DNA of 64,000 nucleotides from Hyphomicrobiales bacterium (GTDB taxonomy: Bacteria > Pseudomonadota > Alphaproteobacteria > Rhizobiales > Beijerinckiaceae): the NCBI GenBank assembly GCA_930633525.1, contig CAKNFP010000002.1, positions 1,798,001-1,862,000 on the forward strand, given 5' to 3'. The translations under genes and the position numbers were made by a program. Below are positions 38,300 to 48,129 of this stretch, piece after piece. Numbering within the stretch: the stretch's first letter is position 1; every line of letters begins with the position of its first letter. Below the pieces are notes generated by a model that had not been told where the DNA came from, ran no database searches, and was given only the letters and a program-made list of their open reading frames with translations.

Positions 38300-39151
38300 C
38301 TATGCGCCGGATGGGAAATCGGCGCTGAGCGTTATGTCTTCAAATCTGTCGATATCGGACGCGAGGCGCTTGATCTTCTCCCGTGCGGTGTCCAGTGCTT
38401 TCCGGCCGAGCAGGAGATGGCGCGGTGGAGACGCGCTCAAGGCAATCGATCTGATGATGCTCGCGGCCTTCGCGGGATCGCCCGCTTGATGTCCAGAACT
38501 GGCGCGAATTGAGACAGCCCGCTCCTGAGCGGACTGGTACCCTGGCGCGGACGCCGGTGTCTCCTTTAGCGAGCGACCGGCGAAATCGGTCCGAAAAGGG
38601 CCGGGCTCGACACAGGTGACGTGGATGCCGAAGGGGGTGAGCTCGTGCATCAGCGCGTCAGAGACGCCCTCGACCGCGTGTTTCGTCGCTGCGTAATAGC
38701 CTGTACCGGGATTGCCGTTCAGGCCCGCGATCGAGGTCACGTTGATGATATGGCCATGTCGACGCTTCCTCATGTCGGGAATGATCGCGCGGCACAGAGC
38801 AAAGAGGCCGAACACATTGGTGTCAAACATGGCCCGGATCTGCTGATCGTCGCCGTCCTCGACGGTGGACACGTAGCCGAAGCCCGCATTGTTGACGAGA
38901 ATGTCGATCCTGCCGAAGCGGGCGGTCGCGGCCGCAACGGCGGACTCAATCTGGTCCTGTCGCGTGACGTCGAGGACCGTCGCGAGCACAGTTTCAGGAT
39001 AGCGTCTCTCCAGGGCCTCGATATCTTCAACGCGGCGCGCGGTGGCGCACAGCTGATGGCCTGATTGCGCGACCTGTCTCGCGAGTTCTCGCCCGAAACC
39101 GGTGGAACAGCCGGTGATGAGCCAGACGGGTGGCGGCTGGTTATTGGACAT
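38300..39151 (-). CDS. Short-chain dehydrogenase/reductase (classical SDR)
   Basis: The protein has about 283 residues with TGCSTGFG (TGxxxGxG cofactor motif), NNAG and the catalytic YYAATKHAVEG (Tyr-x-x-x-Lys). ATG 39151 follows AGGAG. It ends the leftward operon tctB-tctA-SDR of system 3 and probably oxidises or reduces an imported hydroxy or keto acid. Confidence 0.87.
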   Translation of the reverse strand: MSNNQPPPVWLITGCSTGFGRELARQVAQSGHQLCATARRVEDIEALERRYPETVLATVLDVTRQDQIESAVAAATARFGRIDILVNNAGFGYVSTVEDGDDQQIRAMFDTNVFGLFALCRAIIPDMRKRRHGHIINVTSIAGLNGNPGTGYYAATKHAVEGVSDALMHELTPFGIHVTCVEPGPFRTDFAGRSLKETPASAPGYQSAQERAVSIRASSGHQAGDPAKAASIIRSIALSASPPRHLLLGRKALDTAREKIKRLASDIDRFEDITLSADFPSGA

Positions 39152-39200
39152 GAGCTTCTCCTCTGTAGATCGGGCTGGCCGGCGGCGAGCGATGGTTGGC

Positions 39201-40706
39201 TCAGGATTCCTCGGTGAAGATTTGCTCCCGCTTGCGGGTGATGGCTGGAAACGACACCACAACGAGAACGAGCATTGTGACCGCGAGCAGGCCTGCGCTG
39301 ATCGGCTGGCGAATGAAAATGCTCGGATCGCCGTCCGAGAAGACCATCGCCCGCCGGAAATGCTCTTCCAGCGGACCGCCCAGGACGAACCCCATCAAGA
39401 AGGGCGCCGGTTCGCACAGCAGACGGTGAAGCCCATAGCCAATCAAGCCGAACAGCGCGAGAATCGCCACGTCGAAGCCATTGTTTGACACCGTGAACAC
39501 GCCGATCGCGGAGAAGACAACAATAGCCGGCAACAGAAGGCGATATGGGATTTTCAGAAGCGACACCCACAGTCCGACAAGCGGCAGATTGATGATGATC
39601 AGCATCGCATTGCCGACCCACATGGACGCAATGACGCCCCAGAATAACGCTGGCTGGTCCCGCACCACATTGGGGCCGGGCGATATGCCCTGGATCATCA
39701 GCGCGCCTATCATCAGGGCCATCAATGGGTGAGACGGAATGCCAAGTGTCAGCATCGGGATGAAGGAGGTCTGGGCGCCGGCATTGTTCGCGGATTCCGG
39801 GCCGGCCACGCCCTGGATCGCACCTTTCCCAAATCGCTCGGGATGTTTGGAGAGGCGCTTTTCCACGGTATAGGAGAAGAAGGAAGACAGGATCGAGCCG
39901 CCGCCCGGCAAGGTGCCGAGGATCGTACCAAGACAAGTGCCCCGGACTATCGCCCCCATGGATTCGCGGATGTCGCGCCAGCGCGGCATCAAATCGGTGA
40001 TCTTGGCGGTGCCTCCTCCGCTCAGTGGCATCGATTCGACATTTCGTATCGTTTCGGCCAGGCCGAAGATCCCCAACGCGACAGCCACGATACTGAGGCC
40101 ATCGGTGAGGTCGATGACACCGAAAGTAAATCGATAAGTGCCGCTATCGACGTCGGTGCCGACCGTGCCGCACAACATCCCCGTTACGATCATCGCCATC
40201 GCCTTGACCACTGAGCCATGCGCGAGGGCCGTCGACGTGACGAGACCGAGCAGCACGAGCGAGAAGTTCTCAGGGGCTCCGAACTGCAGCGCGATACGAG
40301 TCAGCGGTACCGCGACCAGCGCGATAACGAAGGTTGCGAAGGTACCCGCCACGAATGAGCCTATAGCCGCGATGGCCAGGGCCTTGCCGGCCTTGCCTTG
40401 CCGTGCCATCTGGTAACCATCGATGGCCGTGACGGATGATGATACCTCTCCCGGCAGGTTCATCAGGATTGCCGTGGTCGACCCGCCGTACTGCGAGCCG
40501 TAATATATTCCCGCCAGCATGATCAGCGATGAAGTCGGTGACAAGTAATAGGTCAGGGGCAGAAGCATGGCAATTGTCGCTGTGGGACCAATGCCGGGCA
40601 GAACGCCGATAAAGGTTCCAAGGAGCGCGCCGGCAAAACAGTAAAAGAGATTACCTGGAGTCAGCGCTGTCCCAAAGCCAAGGGCGAGGTTGCTGAAGAG
40701 ATCCAT
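39201..40706 (-). CDS. tctA: Tripartite tricarboxylate transporter, large membrane subunit (system 3)
   Basis: The 501-residue TctA has [40 protein letters not shown] and [18 protein letters not shown]. It lies between tctB and the SDR in a leftward operon; its binding protein is divergent at 41538. Confidence 0.93.
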   Translation of the reverse strand: MDLFSNLALGFGTALTPGNLFYCFAGALLGTFIGVLPGIGPTATIAMLLPLTYYLSPTSSLIMLAGIYYGSQYGGSTTAILMNLPGEVSSSVTAIDGYQMARQGKAGKALAIAAIGSFVAGTFATFVIALVAVPLTRIALQFGAPENFSLVLLGLVTSTALAHGSVVKAMAMIVTGMLCGTVGTDVDSGTYRFTFGVIDLTDGLSIVAVALGIFGLAETIRNVESMPLSGGGTAKITDLMPRWRDIRESMGAIVRGTCLGTILGTLPGGGSILSSFFSYTVEKRLSKHPERFGKGAIQGVAGPESANNAGAQTSFIPMLTLGIPSHPLMALMIGALMIQGISPGPNVVRDQPALFWGVIASMWVGNAMLIIINLPLVGLWVSLLKIPYRLLLPAIVVFSAIGVFTVSNNGFDVAILALFGLIGYGLHRLLCEPAPFLMGFVLGGPLEEHFRRAMVFSDGDPSIFIRQPISAGLLAVTMLVLVVVSFPAITRKREQIFTEES

Positions 40707-40826
40707 TGGTCATCCCCAAACGTCGCTGTGAATATAAAAGGGTATTTGTTGCGGAGCTTTGGTTGGGGCGCGCTCGACACTCAACCGCGGAGCATTCGCA
40801 GCTGATCTGTCATAGCATCCCGAAAT

Positions 40827-41288
40827 CTAACTGCCGAGCCAGGGGCCGATGATCGCGTAGGGCAGGCGGAGAGCAAACACGAAAACGCCGATGTTGAACA
40901 GGGTTAAGATCACGCTGAGAAGCAGCGCTTGGCGCGGCGTTAGCTGCCCTGTCGCCATGGTCGCCATGAATGTGGCGATGAGAAGTGACGGCGCCATGCC
41001 GAGACCCCGCACGGTCATTCCGAAGAACAGCGCGGCGCCGGTGACAAGTATGACCGCCCGCCATGAGATAGGTGGCAGGGAGGGGGCCTCGTGATCCTCC
41101 CCGCTGAGAACGATTATCATCCCGAGGGCGCAGAGGATTGTGCTGAGGACAATCGGAAAATACCCCGGTCCCATAGCGCTAGCTTGACCCACCGGTAAGT
41201 TTAGCAATGAGCTGATGCCAAAAAAAAGCCCGACGCCCGTGAAAACTGCGCCACATGCGACATTGATCCGACGAACGCGCATCGTCAT
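40827..41288 (-). CDS. tctB: Tripartite tricarboxylate transporter, small membrane subunit (system 3)
   Basis: The 153-residue protein has four hydrophobic segments and the TctB motif ASAMGPGYFPIVLSTIL. It heads the leftward system 3 operon, 120 bp before tctA, and faces the divergent tctC across an IclR-type palindrome. Confidence 0.89.
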   Translation of the reverse strand: MTMRVRRINVACGAVFTGVGLFFGISSLLNLPVGQASAMGPGYFPIVLSTILCALGMIIVLSGEDHEAPSLPPISWRAVILVTGAALFFGMTVRGLGMAPSLLIATFMATMATGQLTPRQALLLSVILTLFNIGVFVFALRLPYAIIGPWLGS

Positions 41289-41436
41289 GGTCTCCTTGGT
41301 CCTCAGCCTCCGCCAATGTCGAGAAATGGCCTGAGCTCATGCAATGCTCTTCGTCTCGCGATCGCATCGCAAGGATATGACAGCATTACTTTTCGAGTAT
41401 CAAACATACGGCGCGAGAAAACGGCGTCCCTGTCCA

Positions 41437-41453
41437 ATTTCGCCCGGCGAAAC
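41437..41453. promoter_or_regulatory. IclR-type palindrome E
   Basis: ATTTCGC-CCG-GCGAAAC has perfect 6-bp arms (TTTCGC/GCGAAA). It lies in the divergent tctB-tctC spacer of system 3, so one bound regulator could control all three subunits. Confidence 0.65.
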
Positions 41454-41537
41454 TGATGCCTGGCCGGCCCGGTGCCTTTGATGCTGTGATACGCTTCAAT
41501 GAATCCACAGAGATGGATGCTTGATGGAGGTGGATAT

Positions 41538-42515
41538 ATGCCGCTCGATATCTCCCGTAGATCTCTCGTTCTCGCGGGCTTCCTGCCGTTTGCGCCCGGT
41601 GGCGTGGCCTTCGCCCAGGCTTGGCCTTCGCGTCCCGTCACGCTTGTCGTGCCCTATGCGCCTGGCGCCAGCAACGACACATTCACCCGCGCCGTTGGAG
41701 ATGCGCTGTCGAAGCGTTTCGGCCAGCCTTTCGTCGTCGATAACCGGCCCGGTGCTGGCGGGGTGACCGGGGTCAACACCGTCGTGCGCGCTGCGCCGGA
41801 TGGCTACACGTTGGTCGAGATGCCTAACAGCATCCTGGGCTTCAAGCCGATCATGAAAATCGATATCGACCCGCTGAAGAACCTGACGCCACTGGGGGCA
41901 ATCGCGAGCGCTCCGACTGCGCTTGTCGTTCCGGCCGCATTGCCCGTCAAAAATGTTGAAGAATTCATTGCCTACGCGAAGGTCAACCCGGACAAGACAT
42001 TCTATGGATATGCCGGTATAGGAACGACGCAGCAGCAGCACATGGAGCTTTTCAACAAGATCACGGGGCTCAAGATCAAGGGCGTGAACTACAAGAGTTC
42101 ATCCGATGCCCAGACTGACCTCCTTGCGGGCAGACTGCAGGCGATGATCGTTACGATCGCGAGCACCTTGGGACAGATCGAGGGAAATGAATTGCGACTG
42201 CTTGCCTATACCGATGACAATTATCCGCCCGGCGCACCTAAAGCGCCGACGATGGCGGAAGTGGGGATCAAGGGCATGGAGAAGGCGCAGATCTGGTGGG
42301 GAATCTTCGGTCCTCCTGGAATGCCTGCTGATCTCGTGACCGCAATCAATGCGGCAATAAACCAGAGCCTCTCGGATCCCTCCGTTGTCGCGCTACTGGC
42401 CAAATCGGGCGCGGCCCCAATGCCCGGCAGCACTGAAAAATTCACGGGCATGATAAAAGACGAGGCCACACTCGTGGGTGAATTCGTGAAGCTATTTGGC
42501 GCGAAGAACCCTTAA
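41538..42515 (+). CDS. tctC: Bug/TctC-type periplasmic solute-binding protein (system 3)
   Basis: The precursor has about 325 residues and a twin-arginine-like leader (SRRSLVLAGFLPFAPGG, cleavage near AFA-QA), then WPSRPVTLVVPYAPGASND and GAGGVTG. ATG 41538 follows GGAGG at 7 bp, and earlier in-frame ATGs lack this. It is divergent from its membrane partners, an unusual layout shared with system 4. Confidence 0.91.
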   Translation: MPLDISRRSLVLAGFLPFAPGGVAFAQAWPSRPVTLVVPYAPGASNDTFTRAVGDALSKRFGQPFVVDNRPGAGGVTGVNTVVRAAPDGYTLVEMPNSILGFKPIMKIDIDPLKNLTPLGAIASAPTALVVPAALPVKNVEEFIAYAKVNPDKTFYGYAGIGTTQQQHMELFNKITGLKIKGVNYKSSSDAQTDLLAGRLQAMIVTIASTLGQIEGNELRLLAYTDDNYPPGAPKAPTMAEVGIKGMEKAQIWWGIFGPPGMPADLVTAINAAINQSLSDPSVVALLAKSGAAPMPGSTEKFTGMIKDEATLVGEFVKLFGAKNP

Positions 42516-42628
42516 AGGTTTTCCATGGGCAGTGCGGGGTTGAAAATTAACACATACAGCCGGAGTGGCGAATATCGTTCCGTATCGGATATACACGATC
42601 GGAATGATCTTCGCCCTCCGGATTTGCA

Positions 42629-43597
42629 TCATTCCGACGTAATTTTGTATTTTTCGATGATTGGCCGCCACTTCTCCACTTCGGCATTGACGATCTTTTC
42701 GAGCTCTTCGGGCGTGCTGCTGCTCGGGGTAATCCCCGCGCCCGCCAGTTTCTCCCGCGTTGCCGGGGCACGCAAGACCTCGATGGCCGCTGCGTTCATG
42801 GCCGTGACAATGTCAGCCGGTATCCCCTTCGGCCCTTGAAGCGCATACCAAGGCTCCGCCGTGAAATTCAAACCCAGCTCCCGCAGCGTGGGAACATCCG
42901 GAAGTTGTTCGAGCCGCTTGTTCCCGATGATTGCGAGCGCGCGTAGTTTTCCCGATTTGATCTGAGCAAGATAGCCGCCCGTCAGGTCTATCACCGCGTC
43001 AATCTGACCAGAGAGCATGTCGCTGATCATCTGCGGCGCGCCTTTATAGGCGATGAGGTTGAACTTCGTCTGCAGGATATCCTGGACGGCGAGCTGGGTC
43101 ATGTGAGCGTAGGTGCCGTGCCCGGGATTGCCGAACTGCACTTTGCCGGGATTGGCCTTCGCATATTCAAGGAATTCCTTGACATCCTTGGCCTCAAGCT
43201 TCGGGCCCGCCACGATCAGCATAGGATCTTCATTGGTGACGGTAATGAAGCTAAAATCGGTCAACGGATTGTAGGGAAGAGACTTGAAGGTCAACATATT
43301 ATTGGCGGCAGGGCCTGGTGTCGAGACGATATAAGTATATCCGTCCGGGGCGGCTTTAGCGACATAGTTCTGCCCGATATTTCCGCTCGCGCCGACTCTA
43401 TTCTCGACGACGATCTGATTTCCCCATTTTTTCATCAGGCCGTCGGCCAATATGCGTGCGACGACATCGGCGCCGGTGCCCGCTGGCCAGGGCGCCACGA
43501 TCGTCATCACGCGGTCCATTGGCCATTTCGCGAAGGCCTCCGAACTGATACCCACCAACGCTAATCCGACAACGATCATACTGCGAAGCAGTGTCAT
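42629..43597 (-). CDS. tctC: Bug/TctC-type periplasmic solute-binding protein (system 4)
   Basis: The 322-residue precursor has a signal peptide (MTLLRSMIVVGLALVGISSEAFA) and the Bug core MTIVAPWPAGTGADVVARI, VGASGNIG and VPTLRELG. It is divergent from tctB-tctA of system 4, with an IclR-type palindrome in the spacer. It lies tail to tail with the system 3 tctC. Confidence 0.92.
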   Translation of the reverse strand: MTLLRSMIVVGLALVGISSEAFAKWPMDRVMTIVAPWPAGTGADVVARILADGLMKKWGNQIVVENRVGASGNIGQNYVAKAAPDGYTYIVSTPGPAANNMLTFKSLPYNPLTDFSFITVTNEDPMLIVAGPKLEAKDVKEFLEYAKANPGKVQFGNPGHGTYAHMTQLAVQDILQTKFNLIAYKGAPQMISDMLSGQIDAVIDLTGGYLAQIKSGKLRALAIIGNKRLEQLPDVPTLRELGLNFTAEPWYALQGPKGIPADIVTAMNAAAIEVLRAPATREKLAGAGITPSSSTPEELEKIVNAEVEKWRPIIEKYKITSE

Positions 43598-43697
43598 GGC
43601 GTCCTCCCTATTGTCCGGGGCCGTCTCTGGGCATATCTCGCGGCCGGCCTCCTGAAACTACCGTGTCGCGCCGGGGGCGAGATGTTCGGCGAGGCCA

Positions 43698-43714
43698 ATT
43701 TCAGCCGACGAAAA
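43698..43714. promoter_or_regulatory. IclR-type palindrome F
   Basis: ATTTC-AGCCGAC-GAAAA lies in the divergent tctC-tctB spacer of system 4, 101 bp from the tctC start and 110 bp from the chosen tctB start. Confidence 0.55.
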
Positions 43715-43823
43715 TACTCGGCGGTTTCCGGGCGACCGCAGGCGTTATGAGTTAGCCTTTGGCCGCGTGGTATGGACTACGCCGTGCGCGATGGTGAACG
43801 ACCTTCTGGAGAGGAGCCATTCC

Positions 43824-44300
43824 GTGAAGCGGGGAAACATCGCCGGACGGGTCGACCTCAGGGATCTTGCTGTCGGCATTGCCTTGCTGGCGATAGCAAT
43901 GGCCTTCGCGGTACTTGCCCTACGGCGCCTGGCTCTCGGAACGCCCTCCAGCATGGGGCCGGGCTTCTTCCCGGTGATGATCGCGGCTGCGCTCGCTGTG
44001 ACCGCCGGATTGATCCTGGTGCGTGCCTTTGGCCGCGCGACCGAGCCCACTGGCTTCCTCACCCCGCGCGCGTTCCTCTGCATCCTGGGGGCCCCGATCG
44101 CTTTTGCATTGGCGATAGGCCCGCTCGGATTCATACCCACGCTCGTGCTGACAACTTTGCTCGGCGCATGGAGTAGCAAACGCATGACCTGGGCATTCGC
44201 GCTTTCGCTCACAGCGGGTCTGACGGCGCTCTGCACGGTCCTGTTCGTCAAAATGCTGCAGATGCCCGTCCCGTTATTTGGACCTTGGCTGGATTGGTGA
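43824..44300 (+). CDS. tctB: Tripartite tricarboxylate transporter, small membrane subunit (system 4)
   Basis: The protein has about 158 residues and the TctB motif SSMGPGFFPVMIAAALA. GTG 43824 is preferred because GGAGAGGAG lies 7-8 bp upstream; GTG 43767 and ATG 43791 have weaker sites. Its stop is 3 bp before tctA. Confidence 0.87.
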   Translation: MKRGNIAGRVDLRDLAVGIALLAIAMAFAVLALRRLALGTPSSMGPGFFPVMIAAALAVTAGLILVRAFGRATEPTGFLTPRAFLCILGAPIAFALAIGPLGFIPTLVLTTLLGAWSSKRMTWAFALSLTAGLTALCTVLFVKMLQMPVPLFGPWLDW

Positions 44301-44303
44301 GCG

Positions 44304-45812
44304 ATGGATCTTCTCAACAACCTGACGCTTGGGATGTCCACGGCGTTGAACCCGGTGAACGTGCTTTTCTGCTTCATCGGAGCGTTTCTGGGCACGGCGG
44401 TTGGCGTTTTGCCGGGCGTGGGGCCATTGGCGACCATCGCCATGCTTCTGCCCATTACCTTCAAGGTATCGCCTGAAGCTTCCGTGATCATGCTGGCGGG
44501 CGTCTACTATGGCGCGCAATATGGCGGTTCAACGACGGCCATTCTGATCAATCTGCCCGGTGAAGCCTCTTCTGCGGTCACTGCCATTGACGGGTATCAG
44601 ATGGCCCGCCAGGGGCGCGCGGGCACCGCGCTCGCGATAGCCGCAATCGGCTCCTTTGTCGCGGGAACGTTCTCGACGCTGTTGATCGCGGCCTTCGCTG
44701 GGCCTCTATCGCGGCTCGCCTTGACGTTTGGCCCGGTCGAGTATTTCTCCTTGATGACTCTCGGCCTCGTCGCGTCCATCACGCTGGCTAACGGCTCGCT
44801 GCTGAAGGCTGTGGCGATGATCCTGCTCGGGCTCTTGCTGGGAACGATTGGTACGGATATCTACACGGGCAGCGCGCGGTTCACGCTCGGTCTCGACAGT
44901 CTCGCGGACGGGCTGCCCATCGTCGCTTTTGGCGCTGGAATCTACGGCATTTCAGAAATACTGACGGGCCTTGAGCACGAGGCGCGGGCGCGCGGGGTCA
45001 TTGCCAAGGTGTCGGGCTTGTTGCCCCGGAGATCCGAACTCAAGCAAAGCGCTGCTCCGGTGGCACGGGGCGCAATCCTTGGTTCGATTCTCGGCGTTCT
45101 TCCCGGTGGAGGTCCTTTGCTCGCGTCCTTTGGCTCCTACGCGATGGAAAAGAAACTCTCGGGGAACCCTGAGCGTTTTGGGAAAGGCGCGATCGAGGCT
45201 GTAGCAGGTCCGGAATCGGCGAATAATGCCGGAGCACAGACCTCTTTCGTGCCGATGTTGACCTTGGGCATTCCTTCGAACCCGATCATGGCGCTTATGA
45301 TGGGGGCTCTTATCATTCAGGGGATTACGCCCGGTCCCGATTTCATGACGTCTCACCCTACGCTCTTCTGGGGGGTCATTGCGTCGATGTGGGTCGGCAA
45401 CCTGATGCTGCTGGTGTTAAATCTGCCCCTCATCGGGTTGTGGGTCAAACTGCTGACCGTGCCTCAGCGTGCACTCTTTCCCGCTATTGTGGCTTTCGCT
45501 TCGGTTGGTGTGTACAGCGTCAATATAAATGGCTTCGACTTGCTGATCATGGCCCTGTTCGGTGTCGTCGGCTATCTCATGACGAAATGCAATTGCGAGC
45601 CGGCGCCCCTTCTACTGGGATTCATCCTCGGCCCCATGATCGAAGAGTATTTCCGGCGCGCCATGGCTATTTCGCAAGGGGACGCCATCGTATTCATTCA
45701 GCGGCCCCTCAGTGCGACGATGCTTGTACTGGCGGCCATCATGCTCATCGTTGCGATGCTCCCCAGCATTTCGATGCGACGAAAGGAAATCTTCGTGGAT
45801 GATGAAGGGTAG
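44304..45812 (+). CDS. tctA: Tripartite tricarboxylate transporter, large membrane subunit (system 4)
   Basis: The 502-residue TctA has [40 protein letters not shown] and [18 protein letters not shown]. It is the last gene of the rightward tctB-tctA pair and convergent with an SDR 18 bp away. Confidence 0.93.
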   Translation: MDLLNNLTLGMSTALNPVNVLFCFIGAFLGTAVGVLPGVGPLATIAMLLPITFKVSPEASVIMLAGVYYGAQYGGSTTAILINLPGEASSAVTAIDGYQMARQGRAGTALAIAAIGSFVAGTFSTLLIAAFAGPLSRLALTFGPVEYFSLMTLGLVASITLANGSLLKAVAMILLGLLLGTIGTDIYTGSARFTLGLDSLADGLPIVAFGAGIYGISEILTGLEHEARARGVIAKVSGLLPRRSELKQSAAPVARGAILGSILGVLPGGGPLLASFGSYAMEKKLSGNPERFGKGAIEAVAGPESANNAGAQTSFVPMLTLGIPSNPIMALMMGALIIQGITPGPDFMTSHPTLFWGVIASMWVGNLMLLVLNLPLIGLWVKLLTVPQRALFPAIVAFASVGVYSVNINGFDLLIMALFGVVGYLMTKCNCEPAPLLLGFILGPMIEEYFRRAMAISQGDAIVFIQRPLSATMLVLAAIMLIVAMLPSISMRRKEIFVDDEG

Positions 45813-45830
45813 GGGGCGGGCGTGTCGCAC

Positions 45831-46595
45831 CTATCCGACTGTCGTGTAGCCACCGTCGAGAAAGATTCCAGCGCCGTTGATGAAGGCGGAGGCCGGGCTG
45901 GCGAGGAAGACGGCAACGCCCTCGAAATCTTCAGGCTCCCCCCATCGTCCGGCCGGAGTGCGTGCCAGCACCCGGTCGTTGAGCTCGGGAAAGGTGGCGC
46001 GGGCGCTGCGGCTCAGATCGGTGTTGATCCAACCGGGAAGGACTGCGTTGACCTGAATGTTGTCTTTTGCCCATGCGCAACACAGCGATTTCGTGAGTTG
46101 CAGCAGTCCACCCTTGCTCGCTGCATAAGCGGCGGAGAAGGGCGAACCGAATTGTGAGACGATCGATCCGATATTGATGATCTTTCCGCCTCCTGACGCG
46201 AGGAAGTGCGGGTAGCATGCCTGCGACAGCAGAAATGCGGCGGTCAGATTCGTGTCCATGACCTTGCGCCAGTCGTCAAGCGTATAGTCCTGCGGTGCCC
46301 TGCGAACACTCACTCCGGCGTTGTTGACGAGAATATCAACGCGGGCATGGCGCTGGTGGACTTCATCGATCGCTCTACGGCAGTCTTCCGGCTGAGAGAT
46401 GTCAGCGGTAACTGCGTCGGCATGCCAACCCGACGTGTTGAGCTCGGCGACAGCAGTTTCATTCTTGCCGCTGTCACGACCAACTATCGCCACATGCGCG
46501 CCGGCACGCGCCAGGCCCTTGGCGATGCCGAGCCCGATGCCACCATTGCCGCCCGTGACCACAGCCACGCGGCCTGACAAATCGAAAGATTCCAT
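45831..46595 (-). CDS. Short-chain dehydrogenase/reductase (classical SDR, FabG-like)
   Basis: The protein has about 254 residues with TGGNGGIG, NNAG and YAASKGGLLQLT (Tyr-x-x-x-Lys), and the typical C-terminal INGAGIFLDGGYT. ATG 46595 follows AAGGAG. It is probably cotranscribed with the upstream amidohydrolase-like gene. Confidence 0.88.
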   Translation of the reverse strand: MESFDLSGRVAVVTGGNGGIGLGIAKGLARAGAHVAIVGRDSGKNETAVAELNTSGWHADAVTADISQPEDCRRAIDEVHQRHARVDILVNNAGVSVRRAPQDYTLDDWRKVMDTNLTAAFLLSQACYPHFLASGGGKIINIGSIVSQFGSPFSAAYAASKGGLLQLTKSLCCAWAKDNIQVNAVLPGWINTDLSRSARATFPELNDRVLARTPAGRWGEPEDFEGVAVFLASPASAFINGAGIFLDGGYTTVG

Positions 46596-46740
46596 AGCAC
46601 TTCTTCTCCTTAATCGGCATTTATGCGTCGGATGGGTCGCCGTCGCATGCACGGTTGTCGCGCAAGCTTGCCGCATGGGCAGATCGGGTGCAGCGGTGGT
46701 GGCGAGGCTTCAGTTGTCGTCTTTGGGCGGGCCGACCGCG

Positions 46741-47772
46741 TTAGGGGTCATCGAGGCCCACGAGTTCGGCGGCATTCGTCGATGTCATCGCGCGAATATC
46801 CGCGTCCGAATAACCTAGATCGAGCAACATGTTCAGGATGTGGCGAAAGCCCAGGACGGGATGCCCATTGCCTCGCTGCCCTAGGTCCGAGCCGAAGAGC
46901 GTCCGGCGGATAGTCCCTGCGGTGATGGCGTCCCGGAGCTCTTCGCCCCGGTTGTTGCCTTCGGTCGTCACCGGAACATACATACCGATAGAATGCTCGA
47001 TGAAGGCGCCCATATTTGCGAGCTGGCGAATATCCGCCAGCGAGGCGCCGATGATATAGGTCGGATGATTGACGACCATGCGGCGGATACCGCGCGCCTT
47101 CGCTTCCTCAAACAGCGGCCAGATCTCTTTGATATTGAGATGGCCGGAGGATAGGACGGCGTCATGCGCCGCGATCAGATCCAGAATGGGCTTGACCTCG
47201 TCTTTGATGGCGCCGTCAGATCCGAGAACGGTCAGGGGGTCGACAGGCGGCATCGATCGCGTCGGCTTTGGGAAATTGCCTTTGGGATCCAGCTTGCCCC
47301 GCTCATAAGCGACGTGGTTGGCAGCCGAGAGTGTCGGCATCCATATGTAACGTGCGCCGAGGTTGAGCCCGTGCGCGACCGCGAAGGCATTGAACCCGCC
47401 TGAGGCATTGTTCAGGGGGACGCCTGATAGCAAGCGCACGCCACGATCTGCGAATAGCGCCTGCAATTGCAGGACGAGGGGCGCCGCGGCGTAAAAGTGG
47501 TCTTTCACCAGCATCGCCCGCATGCCGACATCGGCCGCCTCCAACAGGGCCTGCGCACTGTCCAGCGCGCGCGGCATCAACGACGGCCCGCTGTGGCAAT
47601 GCAAATCGATCGTCCCTCGCAAAAGCTTTGCAATAGCGGGCTCCCGCGACGCGGGAATGGCGTGCTCCGGCGAGACTTCATAGGGCATGTCGGGCGGTTC
47701 CCCTTCGGTCGGGATCGTGGTGCCAGGTCGCTGACTTGTCGGCGCGTATGCTTCCGATTTCGCGTCGGACAT
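46741..47772 (-). CDS. Metal-dependent hydrolase-like protein (DUF6282/amidohydrolase-like)
   Basis: The 343-residue protein has an H-x-H metal motif in IDLHCHSGPSLMPR (about residue 56), followed by a TIM-barrel-like layout (AMLVKDHFYAAAPL, VLSSGHLN, VVNHPTYI, LFGSDLGQRGNGHP). It resembles DUF6282/PHP-like amidohydrolases of unknown substrate. The start follows GAGGAA. An IclR-type palindrome lies 73 bp upstream. Confidence 0.75.
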   Translation of the reverse strand: MSDAKSEAYAPTSQRPGTTIPTEGEPPDMPYEVSPEHAIPASREPAIAKLLRGTIDLHCHSGPSLMPRALDSAQALLEAADVGMRAMLVKDHFYAAAPLVLQLQALFADRGVRLLSGVPLNNASGGFNAFAVAHGLNLGARYIWMPTLSAANHVAYERGKLDPKGNFPKPTRSMPPVDPLTVLGSDGAIKDEVKPILDLIAAHDAVLSSGHLNIKEIWPLFEEAKARGIRRMVVNHPTYIIGASLADIRQLANMGAFIEHSIGMYVPVTTEGNNRGEELRDAITAGTIRRTLFGSDLGQRGNGHPVLGFRHILNMLLDLGYSDADIRAMTSTNAAELVGLDDP

Positions 47773-48129
47773 TTCCTCAGCGTTTCCCCTTCATCGGCCC
47801 CATCCTAACGGTTGCCGGAGGGGTTGCGGGACGTGTCGCGCGTTATTTCGCGGGTTGAAAGAATTGACGCCTGACGTGGCGAAGGGCCAGCGGCTGCCGG
47901 CACAATGGCGCGGACAGGAGCGGATAGGTCTTTCCCGCGTGGCGGTGGAATTCGTCGGGCGTCGTGCCGAGGTAAGGTTCCCACATACGCGCTGCCGAAC
48001 GGTGGCAATCAGGGCGGCTTTGGGCGCGATAAGCTAAGCAGCTCCGCCTGGCGATAACCTCGCTAGATTGCGATATATTAGATAGTGATTTTCAGGATTG
48101 ATATATAATGAAATGTGGATCCGTTGCTT
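47773..48129. other. Intergenic region between hydrolase-like and GntR genes
   Basis: These 357 bp hold IclR palindrome G at 47845-47861 and an AT-rich stretch (48066-48115) with several ATAT words but no clear hexamers. I see no gene. Confidence 0.4.
47845..47861. promoter_or_regulatory. IclR-type palindrome G
   Basis: ATTTC-GCGGGTT-GAAAG keeps the TTTC-N7-GAAA core 73 bp upstream of the hydrolase-like gene. It is the right-hand limit of the set. Confidence 0.45.
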
